Source of the DNA: Tubiluchus corallicola
Lineage: Eukaryota > Priapulida > Priapulimorpha > Priapulimorphida > Tubiluchidae
Direction: 5' to 3'
Length of the DNA: 64,000 bases
Assembly (NCBI GenBank): GCA_030141605.1
Contig: JAQGDQ010000049.1
Coordinates: forward strand, 372,001-436,000
Made by a program: the position numbers and the translations under genes. The notes below the pieces were generated by a model. It saw nothing but the letters and a program-made list of their open reading frames with translations, ran no database searches and was not told the DNA's origin. Positions 53,901 through 64,000 of the stretch are shown in pieces (positions within the stretch are counted from its first letter, which is position 1; each line of letters starts with the position of its first letter).

Positions 53901-56900
53901 ATTATACAACATTATAACAGGATACACTGCGCTTCGTTCTGATGCGATCAATTCTTGTGCTCTAATATAATTGCTACCCTCATTAACTTTGCAGCGAATG
54001 TGCAATTGTGTTTATTATGTCACAAAGTGTAATACAAATGCTAGCATTTGCTTCCAACCATTTAGCTCTAGTCTTTGTGTATCAGTCGAGCTATGACTTT
54101 ATTTGCCATGCATGACACACACATTGCTAACGGATAATGAATGTATGAATATGTACACTCTTGTCCATTAGTGTTGCATTTGGTGGTTGATTGATAGCCT
54201 CTCTGTACAAAGCCAGTCTTTTTATTTAATTTCATTCTCTCGTCACATACATTACGAAGCTGCATGCAGCATCTCTGATTGCCAATCCCAGTAAATTTGT
54301 TTCTGGTGGCCTGTCAGTTTGACATGGTTAGTTGTCATAGAAACGATGCAGTCGCACCCCAATTGAGATGGGAGCTCTCGGCTTTGTGTCATGATTGCTG
54401 GATTACACTCGTTTCCTTGTGAATTTATTTGATAGCCTTCATCTACTAATAAATGGCATCGATTGCCTTTGACAACTAATTCGAAGTGAGGCGATCGTCT
54501 ATGAAACATTGATAGCGTCTTTTGCGGCGTCTTTGCAGAAATTGTTTTGAGTAATTAAATTGTTTTGTCTGTTTTTGCAAAAGACTTGTTAATATTTGTA
54601 AAAAAGATCAGGGCTTATATGACTGTCAGTCAGACCGGATTATGACCTTTTGGGGCCCCTGGGCTAGTGAAAGTATGGGGCCCCATTCAGACAAAGCCAC
54701 CCTCTAACTCGCCTGTACCCATCATGAGTATTTTCCTCGTAGTATATTTTAGCGGCATTTACATAGCTTGAAGTAAACTTATTGAAATTTTTTTAATAAA
54801 CTAGCATAGCTATCTTTTGTTTGACAATAAAAATATTCTTTAAGAAATGCCACAATATTACTATTTTTGCAAACCAAATTAGCACGTATTTCAACACAAC
54901 TGTAGTGAAAAAACACATTTATCTCAAGCATGAAGCCCTGAGCTGCAGCCTATAAGATAATCTGGTCCTGCTGCTGGTGAATATTTTTTATTTTTAATGT
55001 GCGACTTGACTGATAATTTAGTTGCTTTATATTATATTACATTTGTAGCTTACTTTTGAATTTTTTTGTTTACATTCAAGGAACTGATTGACGTGCATGA
55101 TGTGCGCAATAGGTGTTTTTGTCAACATTGCCTGCACTGTTGATTAACGTAATAAGACTTTTTGAGACTTCTGCATGAGTCAGTAGGACCATTTCCGTAA
55201 CAATAAGTTGTCAGCATTTTAGTCATTGTTATTGTCATTGTTTATCGGCTTTGAGGGGACAAAAAGTTCTGTTCCAAGCAGAGGTATAGCAAGGCATCAG
55301 GGGGTAATTGTTCAGTTCATATACAGTTCTTTTCGTAAATGTACCTTAATTTTTATAGTGCTGCTCATAGATATAACTTATTTTTACAGTGCTGCTCATG
55401 GATATACCTTAATACTTATAATGCTGCTCATAGATATACCTTAATTCTTACAGTGCAGCTTATAGATATATGGAACGTGATTGAAACATTCCGTGACAAC
55501 GGCCTAAACACGCTAGAGCATCAGAGTGAGATCAACATTTCTAAGCTGGAACAACTCATATCTGGAATGTACTTTCAACTTAACAAGCGGCTACCATTAT
55601 CACAGCAAGTGGATGCTGAAGCCTGTATTACTATGCTAGTCAATTGGTTACTGGCCGCTTTTGATAAGTACGTTCAATCATGCTGAATTTTAAAGTTTTC
55701 GTTTAGTTAAATACAAATTAGTCAGCATTTTATTTTTTGTTTGGAGACAAAGATAACTAAATGTGAACTAAAACGTCCAAAATAAGTGCGTCATCATTAA
55801 TTTGAATAAAAGTAATTGCACATGCCTACATAAGGCAATATAAAAAGCAAAAACAACCAACAAACAGATACTTGAGAATGAAGTCCAATTGGGCTATTTC
55901 ACGTAAGGATGCACCAAATATTCAGATCACAGAATTTTTTCCCCGAATACGAGTATAAAAATCCGGTCTGGTAAACTTCGTTTGTAATCACTAATAGTTC
56001 GCTGAACTTTCGGTATAGCTTTTTTAACGATTGTCACATTCATTGAAAATTACATTAAATAAATCGAATATTTGCCTACAATGCTTAGAAAAATTTATCC
56101 AAAAAAATCTGATAGTAAACAGCAAATACGACACAATACCCAACATTCTGCTTTCTGTATGATAACTCGAAGATGCAATGCACCGTCAGTACACAAGTCG
56201 GGTCAAAGTGCAATTGCATGCTGGTGCAGTAATTATTTATACTAGCTTATACACAATGAAATAAATCAATGAGAACTCAAGCTATTAAATAATTATACTA
56301 TTGTAGATTTGCATAAATATTGTTTTTGTTGATTACACGAAATAGTTTGAACAGCTTTTGAAAAAATGAGGGCTGCTTTTAAAATATTTAATACTTTACT
56401 GCACAGCATTAAACAAACACAGATTTAGTAATTCAGACTTACTACTCACCATTAACTTAAAACGATTAAAAATTACAGTTTGTAATTCTTTTCAATTAGT
56501 ACAAGAAAATTCCGTTCAGTTTCCTTAAAAAATTTGGTTCGGCTTCGGTCCGGTATTCCAATTTAACTTGATATCTTATTTGGAATTCGGAGCACAGCCA
56601 ATTATTCGTTAATTGATTAAGCTTCGGTTCGTTGGCATCCAAGAATAAAAAATTTCGGTTTCTGTGCGACTGATGGAAATGTGCCTTCATGTTTCATGTT
56701 TCATTTGCTCATCTCCTGTCCTACTTATCAACAAGACACATGTAAAACTTTCTGAGAGTCCACTTTCTTAAAGCACTTTTGTTTCAGCTGTAGCTCATAG
56801 AATTGTTCCGTTCTTCTTGAAGTAGTGTAGTTTAAGGGTTTCGTTTACTGTATACACTCAAGATATACTGGTTAGTCCTATAGCTGGTGTTAATTATACA

Positions 56901-59900
56901 AGATAAAATGCTGTATTTATTTTTTGTGTGCTTTTTAGCGCTGGTGCTAGCAGAATGAGAGTGCTATCTATCAAAGTATCTCTGGCCATTCTGTGTTCTG
57001 GTAAACTAATGGATAAATTACGTTGTAAGTATCTGACTTTATTTCATTATGTAGAATCAGAAAAATTACATTTACTGTTATAGTGTATGTGTGCTCGTGG
57101 TTATCTGTGATAAATGTTACACTGATCCTACGTAGGTAATTAAATAGATTAACTTTTTTATCTTATCTTATCTTACTTTAGGTTTACCTCATCGCATAGA
57201 CAGAGAACATTAGTAATTAGTGATTAATTTATTTTTATCCATGTTCCAATAATAACGACACTTCAAATTGCATAAAATTAGGAGAAAAATGATTTGATTT
57301 GCAAAAGTATTGTGGTTACCTTAATTTTATTCAGCATAGTGAACTGACATTATTCTGTTTAGTGCAAGTTTTAATAATGAGGTGAACATGCCTCTTCCTC
57401 CTCCTTAGTTGCTGTCATGCTCAATATAGTGTGATACATTAAATATTTTTAATTCTTCGCTTTTTCAAGCAGTTTTATCATGTGTGATTTCAGTTTCTTG
57501 GTCCCAGTGGTTATTCTTGCATTCTGGCATCTTTTTCATTTTGTGTACAATGCATCAGAATAGTTAAATAGATTGTGCACTTGTAAATGTATTTGTACTT
57601 TATTCCATCCATCTATCAGTGCATCAAACGGTTCTCTTTTGTTAAGTTTTAACCATGTTATGCCAGAAAATATTTTCTGTTAGATCATATTCTGACTAGA
57701 ATCTTTGCCGACTATGATTCTAAACCAATAGTCTAGGCTAGTTTAATTTAAAGGACGGATGTAGAACTAATTTCTAGTTACAAACTTGTTACATTTTCTT
57801 TACTTGTAACCAAACCTATTCATTTTCTTTTATGTGGGAACTGGAAAATGCTTTAATATTAATGTTTAAAATTCTGTGATAAAAAGCTTGCTAACTCGCT
57901 AGAAATTGAGTCGCCACGTATTTATGCAATGTATTATTTACACTAAGTTGTTTCTATTGTAATAATTGGTGTTTGTATATACAGGTAAGCACAACATTGA
58001 TGAGTTTATAAGTCAGATTACCTGTTGGCAAACTAACTGAAAATTATTGTGACTGGTACCTGGATTTATTTAATTATGGAAATAGCTCTAAAATTCTGTC
58101 ATAGTTTTTATGAGAACATCAATAGTGACTTGTGAGAATGAAATTCTTAATTCTTGTTATTGTGAATTCCCGTTAATTAAATGATGTTTTTTCAGATATT
58201 TTTTCTCAAATATCTGATTCCAATGGTCTGCTGATAAAATCAAAATTCCAGGACTTCTTGAAGGAAGCCGCTTCACTGGCCTATGCTGTTTTTGAGGGTC
58301 CATCTTTTGGCTATAGTGAAGTTGCTGATAAGAAATGTTTTGACAAGGTAAGTGTCTACTGTACAGCTGCTTTACAATTTTGTTATTATTATTTTTTTAA
58401 AATAAATTGCATTTGAAATTTCTCTGTAATGTCTCATGCACTCTTATTAAAATTCTTTCTGAATTACAAAAGTTTATTTATGTGTGAACTGCGAAATTTT
58501 ATTTTTGGAAGTTTTCCTTAAAGTACATATCCTATTTTGCCAATTTGAAATTTTCGTTCATCAAATGTCACCATTTCTATTCACTGTTGTTTATGCCTGT
58601 TTGCCTTGGTAGACATCTGCAACTGATGTCTGTGATAACAGCTTGCATTAGGAACATACTTTAGCATAGCTCTATTTTTGATGTTTCTAAATGAGTAGCA
58701 GTTTTAAGAATTTGTTGCACTTGGCCAGATGAAAACAATTTATTCAACACACAACCACCCATTCATCTTTGCATCATCGAGGCGTCTTAGTCATTACCCT
58801 CACTCCAATTAACTAGTTAGCTTATGCTTTTGGATGACATAGTGCTTCATTATCGTACCATAGTGACCTCTCAGTCATATCCCACTCTAATTTGCTACGT
58901 GTAGTTAGTTTATGCTTATGGATGATGTAATTTTGTAGTGTGTAGTTTTACCATTCATCCAGTCAATGAAAGCGTTTGGCTGACATTATTTAACTCATTA
59001 AATACTGGCTGACATTAGTTAATACAAATAAATTTAAATTGAAAAAAAAATCGAACTGATTATATATGTATGTATGTATATAATTTCACTGTTTTTTAAA
59101 ATTTGAACATCATGTTGCATAAGAGTAATAATGAAATGAGTGTGTGTGCTTGTATTACAAAATATACATTTTATACAAATGAATGACTACATTGTGCTAG
59201 AGACTAAATAAAGTGTAAGGTACTAAATAATCGCATAAGGTACTAAAATATATTTGTATATTATTTAAAAGTGTATTTTCAGAAGGAGAAAGTGACCGTC
59301 AATGACTTTTTGGACACCATGATGTCAGATCCAGGACCACAGTGTCTATTGTGGCTCCCTCTATTACACAGAATGGCAAATGTCGAAAATGGTAAACTGC
59401 AGTTATACACAATTTTTTTCTCTAAACATTTTTATTTAATCATAACCTTTGGTATGCAGTTATACATAACAGATTATTAATACTTTAGGCTGTAATGCAA
59501 AAGAAATACATGTTACAAAATATGACGCATGGCTGTTAAGTGTTAGTAATGGGTTAAATAAATATCGATGTTAAAGTAGCAAAAGTACATACAATCAATT
59601 GATGAAAAGTAGCATGTAGATTTTATATAGTCTTGAAACAATGTAACATTTTGGTAGTGGTTTAGTTGAGAGATACACTATTTTGTTGCTGCAAAGTTTT
59701 CTTTTAAGTTTGAGGTTGAGTCTAGTTTTGTAATAACAAAATAACTAGCGACAGATTTTATGGTGAGGATAGTCGAGGTCGTATTAGTTTGGTATATGTG
59801 TTAGTTCAAGCTCCGAATCTGCAGTAATTTTTTTCTGCATTCATTACATTTAACATTTTTTGTCTTCTACAAATTATGTTTGCATTGTATTTGCTCTGGG

Positions 59901-62900
59901 TACATCATCGTACATAATAATTGAATTCTGTGTGCGTAAAAAGTGCAGTATGTATGTATGTGGTGTGTGCCCTGAAAGCACAAGGTTGTAGGTTGAACTG
60001 ATTGATTCACAATTTTTCTGCCCCTCTTTTTCAATTAATTAGCTGTTTGCCTAATTGCTGTAGCGTGATGTCTTTTTCTAATGTGCAAATGTGTTTTTTT
60101 GTTTAATTCTTTCAAAAATGTGCATGATAACTAGAGTTACCTTGTAATGCTCGATTTTATAATTTTTAGTTTTCCACCCCGTCATTTGCGATTCCTGTGA
60201 AAGAGAGTCATTTATGGGATTTCGCTACAAGTGCCAGCGGTGCTATAACTTTCAGCTGTGCCAAGAATGCTTCTGGCGAGGCAAGACGGCAGGCAGTCAC
60301 ACAAACGACCATGAAATGAAGGAGTACTCATCTTACGTAAGACATCTGCCATTTTTGCATTAGTTTACAATAATGTCGAATGGTTTATGAAAGTGGTGGC
60401 TAATAAACTTGGCGGCCTCATGTTGTTGAGACAAAAAAGGAGATGATGCTAGATTACTGAATGTGAAGCAGGAAAATTAGATTTTAAAATTTTATTTGGC
60501 TCCCAGGTTTCGCTGATTTTTTTATCAAATGAGCATTTTAAACATAACTAAACAGTTATTTTGAGCTCAGTTGTTCTGCATTGTACTGACATCCTAGAGT
60601 ATTTCAAATTTGCCTTGGCTAGTTTTGCTGTATAATCATGCAATTGGGATTAAATAACTAAAAAAATGTTATTAAAAAATAAAAATTAACCTTTGATACG
60701 TATAGTGCCAACCCCCCATATGTTAATTCTATACTGAACGATACATAGGCGTGGTGTTTTTAGGAACCTTGTAAGCATACATTGTCCTTGCATATATTTA
60801 CAAGTATTGTATTTGGCGTGAAATAAACAAATCATATTTCTTAAACTAATTTTCTTGTTTCACACTATGTGTTTTTTGTGCTTTTCCACTGGCTAAGCTT
60901 GATAAGTCTGTTGTAAAAATATCATCCTCAATGGAGGTCATTTACCGAAATTTTCCATGGATTACATCCATGTTTTTTTCCAACTTCTTTATTTGTATAA
61001 TTTATTATTAATTTATCCAGTTCTTGGTTTTAAGAATGTATTTCACGTTATCTGTGTCATTGTAGTTAATGATATCCTTCTGGTTCTTAAACTTTAACTA
61101 ATCTTTTCTGGTTTCTGTAATTCGTTTTTAACCCGACCTTCAGAATCGCTGCGAATCTTTCCCATTTTTGGTGTCTGTAATTTGCACCTTACGATTGTTT
61201 ATTTTTCTGCACATAACTTGTCGTTAATAATTTTGTTTTTAAATCATTGTTGCTTGTATTAACTTTAATTTTGCACTAAATTCATTGATATGATACTATT
61301 TGCTTTGTTTTTCTTTGTGTTATCTATTGTTTTGTTACAATAAGCATACTTTTAGGTTCATCGTAGTGCATCGCTTGGCAATGTGCCAACTGGTTCAAGC
61401 TGTTTGATCACAGTGAGTTATTTTGCACTGTACCAATTTGAAGCTATGTTTTAATGCTATGACACTCCAATGTTTTGACATATTAACAGCATGCAAATAA
61501 ATGGTTAAGTAGCCAGTTTAGGTTTTAGTAAGCAACAAAAAACTGCTTTTTACTGTTCTTAGGTGCTGACTAAGTTTCTAAACTTTGTGACACAATTTTA
61601 GCTAGTGTTATTGTACTGTCATTTGCTATTTTTTTCAAAGTTAGTTGAGGATTAGCTGGTGTTAGCATGCATTTGCACGATTTACTATTAAAAACAAAAC
61701 GGAATAAATCTTTATGATTATATGCCATTGCACTGTCTAAGCCAATAGCTAAGTTAAATTGGGGCTCATTCCTTAAATTAGTTTTTCTCACCCCCTCATG
61801 CCCTCACTCGTGCTTTGTGATTCCCTTCACTTTTAGTGCTTTTACTTATTCCTGTATTACTGTTATAAATAAACTTATACTGTTTTGTCTTTAGAGCAAA
61901 CTTCATTTTAGCTGCCTTCATTCAGCTACTAGCAACCCTCCAAACTCTTATGTATGAAATCGGTGTAAGTGGAAATTAGCATTATTTAAATTAATAATGT
62001 CAAACCATTCATATAGTTGCTACTGTAATCGTTCTCTATTTAAACGATGGGCTTAGGCTAATAGACATAATATTTAATAAATTACTATGCTGAAGAGAAT
62101 GACTGCTGGTGTTACAAAAATGACCATGCATTTTATAATTTTCCTATAGAAAAGTCTGAAAAATTGAAGTTTGAAATAAATGTTTGTCACTTTGCCTGAT
62201 GTAAGTATTTTCAAAAGCAACCAAAATCATGGCCCAGATCTTTGTCTTTCCAAAGAGCTATAAACTTTTTTGGCAAAATTTAAAAAAAAACTGGTGGGTG
62301 GATTTGGAAAAATCCTGAATGAAGATGCCATGACATCCCATAAAACCTAAGTAAGCACACAACTTCTACCAACAAATGACTATCCAATCGTTACCACCTC
62401 GATCTTAGGCTCTTTCCTGTTCTCTCAATAAGTGTTGAGAGAAATAAATAGGCAAACTGCCTAAAATGAGTTTTTCATTTCTTGTTCCTTTTGATAACTA
62501 ATATATAAAAGTAAATCACACTGCAAATAGAAACCTTTTGTTTGACGTAGGAATTCTAATCACAGACATTAAATGTAGAATTGTAATATCTCCATTCTTA
62601 ATGTACTAACAGATATACAGTTTTGAAAACTCTAGTTCAAAGAATACGCTGTTGTAATCTTTACTTTTATTTTATTTTAGTTTTTATTCTAACATTATTT
62701 CTTGTTTTTTGTTTCTGTTTGTTAACCATTTACTAGCCTGTCTTTCTATAACATAGCTTGTTGTGCCTTTGCTTAATCGACACACTATGCATTGTGCTAA
62801 GGTATCCAAAATAGGCACTACGCAATCACTTTATGAATTTGTTACAGGAATCCATGACAAATCTGTTAATTTTTGTGCTACCTAGCTTATTTTTTTATAG

Positions 62901-63934
62901 AAATCACCGGCAAAGCAACTGAGTCATTCGCTGAGAAAGTCTTTCCGTTGTGTTCCATCAAAGGGCGATTCTGAAATACCGAGATTTCCTGAGACCCCAG
63001 AGCCAAAACTGGATCTATCTAACATTGTGTGAGTAGTGATGTTGCTGTCAAACTGCCAATGTCACACAGACGTGGACGTAACCCATGAGGTGTGAGCCTT
63101 GAGGAGAAAAAGCCACCTCATGAAAAATGAACGTATGCTAACAAATGGTCCTGTCACACTGATAATCCATTTGCCACCTTCCATCTACCACGGTTTGCCT
63201 ACCATAAGCCATCAGCCATAATCTTTGGTAGGCTCCTCGTAAAGTGCTTTGAGCAGTTCATAAGGTGCCTTACTGCGAAATGAATTCGGCCATTAACTTC
63301 ATTTGCCATAGAGCATTTGGGTCATTGCTAACACGCTAATTAGCATGTTTGTGGTTTTTACAGTGCATAATTCATTTATATCATAAGAATTCCTAACAGA
63401 ATGGTCTAATAAATATTAAAAAGCAATTTTTAAGCTTGACATTTCACTAATACTGCAGTTAGATACGTGCATTGCCAAAACGGATCATAGCAAAGCGCCT
63501 TACTGTTTACAGAGAATAAGGATGATACATGCCTTATGGAAGGTGCAAGACACCTTGTGCCTGGCTTACGGATTATGGATTATGGCTTGCTCCTTATACC
63601 TTTCTCTGTGTGACATGGGCCTAAATGCTTGCTTGGGTAAATAAAAATATTTCGCTTTGAAATCAGGACACATAAGCCTTTTATAGTTATATAAAATAGT
63701 TGTCATAATGGTAAATGGAATCTGTAGTTTAAAAAGCTACAAATTTTCAACATTATTTCATGAAATAACAAACGATGAAAAAATAATTAGAATATAAAAT
63801 GATATGATGCTATAATTTTCTAGGCCTGTCACTCCTACTGCTGTGCGAAATGGCTTTGCACATGACAAGTCATTGAACCAAACTTTTGACATGTCTTCTT
63901 TAGATGGCTCTAGGTCTGGATCTGCTTCTAGGAG
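47808..63934 (+). CDS. DTNA: Dystrobrevin, 5' part: ten exons (3' end outside window)
   Basis: Dystrobrevin is the cytoplasmic partner of dystrophin and syntrophin in the membrane-linked dystrophin complex. Ten exons join in phase to 417 codons. Order: a basic/acidic N-terminal extension; [14 protein letters not shown] and [14 protein letters not shown] opening the EF-hand-like region; [34 protein letters not shown] and [10 protein letters not shown]; then [17 protein letters not shown]; the ZZ zinc finger; and a Ser/Pro-rich linker. The match is to dystrobrevin, not dystrophin: KLMDKLRY, EGPSFGY and the finger's CFWRG. The symbol stands for the DTNA/DTNB ancestor type. The gene runs past 64000, where coiled coils are expected. 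Introns hold repeats only. The N-terminus is uncertain; ATGs at 47830 and 47863 are candidates. Confidence 0.92.
47915..48010 (+). mobile_element. tRNA-derived SINE, best-preserved copy
   Basis: Box A-like tagctcatatggttagagc at 47921-47939 and box B ggttcaaatcc at 47964-47974, at tRNA spacing, followed by gattcacaatttttcagagc. No full cloverleaf, so a SINE and not a tRNA gene. Confidence 0.75.
49678..49878. mobile_element. 201-bp MITE related to the 1.3-kb long-TIR element
   Basis: Begins aatgcccttatctcaatg and ends with its inverse, cattgagactataaagggcatt, with an interior ttcagaagcttttgcccta shared with 31697-32994. A deletion derivative in a dystrobrevin intron. Confidence 0.75.
50203..50307 (+). 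CDS. DTNA: Dystrobrevin exon 2
   Basis: Encodes [20 protein letters not shown] (acidic/Ser-rich), then [15 protein letters not shown], which aligns with the AERRQLFAEM-type start of known dystrobrevins. Acceptor tgattgtttag, donor gtaaat. Confidence 0.8.
50573..51137. mobile_element. Possible non-autonomous DNA transposon
   Basis: The left end cagcgtagttggctgggg and the reversed right end cagtggcataactaagga resemble the CAGNGGCGTA-type ends of cut-and-paste transposons. Pairing is imperfect and no clear target duplication is seen. Confidence 0.35.
52388..52468 (+). CDS. DTNA: Dystrobrevin exon 3
   Basis: Encodes [20 protein letters not shown] and FIQKKTE. The [10 protein letters not shown] block is the strongest dystrobrevin signature. 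Donor gtatgt, phase 1. Confidence 0.94.
53414..53682 (-). mobile_element. hAT-like MITE, second copy
   Basis: Ends cagggccagattat and, reversed, cagggctggattgtcctata. Shares internal cctctaact and atatattttagcg(a/g)catttgcatagc with the neighbouring copy. No perfect target duplication remains. Confidence 0.75.
54631..54970 (+). mobile_element. hAT-like MITE, third copy
   Basis: Ends cagaccggattatgacctt and, reversed, caggaccagattatcttata. Flanks ctgtcagt and ctgctggt agree at 5 of 8 positions, a decayed target duplication. Same family as 42393-42746. Confidence 0.75.
55343..55470. repeat. Four tandem copies of a splice acceptor plus exon start
   Basis: Units begin at 55343, 55375, 55406 and 55438 (periods 32, 31, 32). 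Each contains t(a/c)tta(t/c)a(g/a)tgctgctcat(a/g)gatata or its genuine form ttacag|tgcagcttatagatata. The last unit is the real acceptor and the first codons of exon 4. Confidence 0.93.
55454..55667 (+). CDS. DTNA: Dystrobrevin exon 4 (first EF-hand-like region)
   Basis: Encodes [19 protein letters not shown], then [20 protein letters not shown] and [10 protein letters not shown]. Enters in phase 1, leaves in phase 2 at gtacgt. It is preceded by three decayed copies of its own 5' end. Confidence 0.95.
56939..57024 (+). CDS. DTNA: Dystrobrevin exon 5
   Basis: Encodes [20 protein letters not shown] then SGKLMDKLR, matching the family's LCGGKIMDKLRY block. Acceptor ctttttag, donor gtaagt. Confidence 0.93.
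58196..58347 (+). CDS. DTNA: Dystrobrevin exon 6 (second EF-hand-like region)
   Basis: Encodes [18 protein letters not shown], then [19 protein letters not shown]. Ends in phase 0 at gtaagt. Confidence 0.95.
59283..59391 (+). CDS. DTNA: Dystrobrevin exon 7
   Basis: Encodes [20 protein letters not shown] and [16 protein letters not shown]. Acceptor gtgtattttcag, donor gtaaac, phase 1. Confidence 0.95.
59945..60045 (+). mobile_element. SINE-like fragment
   Basis: gcacaaggttgtaggttgaa followed by gattgattcacaatttttct matches the 3' half of the copy at 47915-48010 (gattcacaatttttcagagc). Box A is eroded. Confidence 0.5.
60170..60336 (+). CDS. DTNA: Dystrobrevin exon 8 (ZZ zinc finger)
   Basis: Encodes [38 protein letters not shown], and [15 protein letters not shown]. 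Three CxxC pairs plus two His complete a ZZ-type finger, which helps dystrophin-family proteins bind dystroglycan-type partners. Donor gtaaga, phase 0. Confidence 0.96.
61356..61412 (+). CDS. DTNA: Candidate dystrobrevin cassette exon (57 nt)
   Basis: 19 codons, [19 protein letters not shown], between acceptor acttttag and donor gtgagt. It is phase 0 at both ends and so skippable without frameshift between exons 8 and 9. Vertebrate dystrobrevins are alternatively spliced in this linker. No sequence homology was recognised, so transcript evidence is needed. Confidence 0.5.
62901..63028 (+). CDS. DTNA: Dystrobrevin exon 9
   Basis: Encodes [20 protein letters not shown], then [18 protein letters not shown]. 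It matches the family's KSPAKKL...SKSLSC and P-x-KPL linker. Acceptor tttttatag. Confidence 0.92.
63824..63934 (+). CDS. DTNA: Dystrobrevin exon 10 (last in window)
   Basis: Encodes [20 protein letters not shown] and a Ser-rich end, in the position of the vertebrate PPRPVTSMND linker. It leaves in phase 2 at gtatgt, so the gene continues to the right. Confidence 0.88.
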
Positions 63935-64000
63935 GTATGTTTTTGATTTTATGTAGTTATTACATTATAGCAAGTTTCAAGTAGCAAAAATGTTTCGTCT

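Noticed and set aside
55226-55686. Frames across the dystrobrevin exon-4 boundary
   Set aside because: They are produced by the tandemly repeated acceptor. The exon proper starts at 55454 by phase and family alignment.
52388-60336. Dystrophin instead of dystrobrevin
   Set aside because: No WW domain precedes the EF-hand region, and [27 protein letters not shown] and the finger sequence follow dystrobrevin.
61910-61951. Possible extra dystrobrevin exon after tgttttag-like acceptors
   Set aside because: The phases do not fit exon 8 (0) and exon 9 (0), and two of the three frames contain stops.

Overview
This is a eukaryotic, animal-type window: AT-rich, intron-rich, crowded with transposon and retroelement debris. 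The host genes are metazoan: a ciliary transition-zone protein (CC2D2A), a Mak5/DDX24 RNA helicase, a rhodopsin-class GPCR and a dystrobrevin. Spliced, GT-AG-bounded exons join in phase and match these families end to end. I cannot name the species. The mix of LINE fragments, RTE-like and MULE pieces, hAT-like MITEs and tRNA-derived SINEs fits an invertebrate or early-branching animal better than a vertebrate.

Layout. Positions 350-3348 (+) hold the last five visible exons (266 codons) of CC2D2A. It converges with DDX24 (- strand, 23534 to 4776), rebuilt here as 16 coding exons and 784 codons with every helicase motif present. A single-exon GPCR (9099-10028, +) is nested antisense in DDX24 intron 11. 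About 24-47 kb is a gene-poor block of repeats: foldback elements with dense palindromes (24.0-26.8 kb), LINE remnants (26.9-28.2, 29.9-31.5, 33.5-34.2, 38.3-39.5 kb), a 1.3 kb long-TIR element (31.7-33.0 kb), a hAT-like MITE with a perfect 8-bp target duplication (42.4 kb) and a four-copy 118-bp minisatellite (46.9 kb). From 47.8 kb to the right edge lies the 5' part of a dystrobrevin gene (+): ten exons plus one candidate cassette exon, covering the EF-hand-like region and the ZZ zinc finger. Its coiled coils lie beyond the window.

Most notable are small tandem duplications placed exactly on splice sites. In DDX24 a 33-bp unit containing the exon-15 donor is duplicated, giving two in-frame alternative donors. 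In dystrobrevin the acceptor plus start of the first EF-hand exon is repeated four times at about 32-bp spacing. DDX24 also has one GC-AG intron and a relic copy of the end of exon 13 in another intron. The genes show no functional cluster: CC2D2A acts at the cilium base, DDX24 in ribosome assembly and dystrobrevin in the dystrophin complex. I found no CRISPR, operon, rRNA or standalone tRNA gene.
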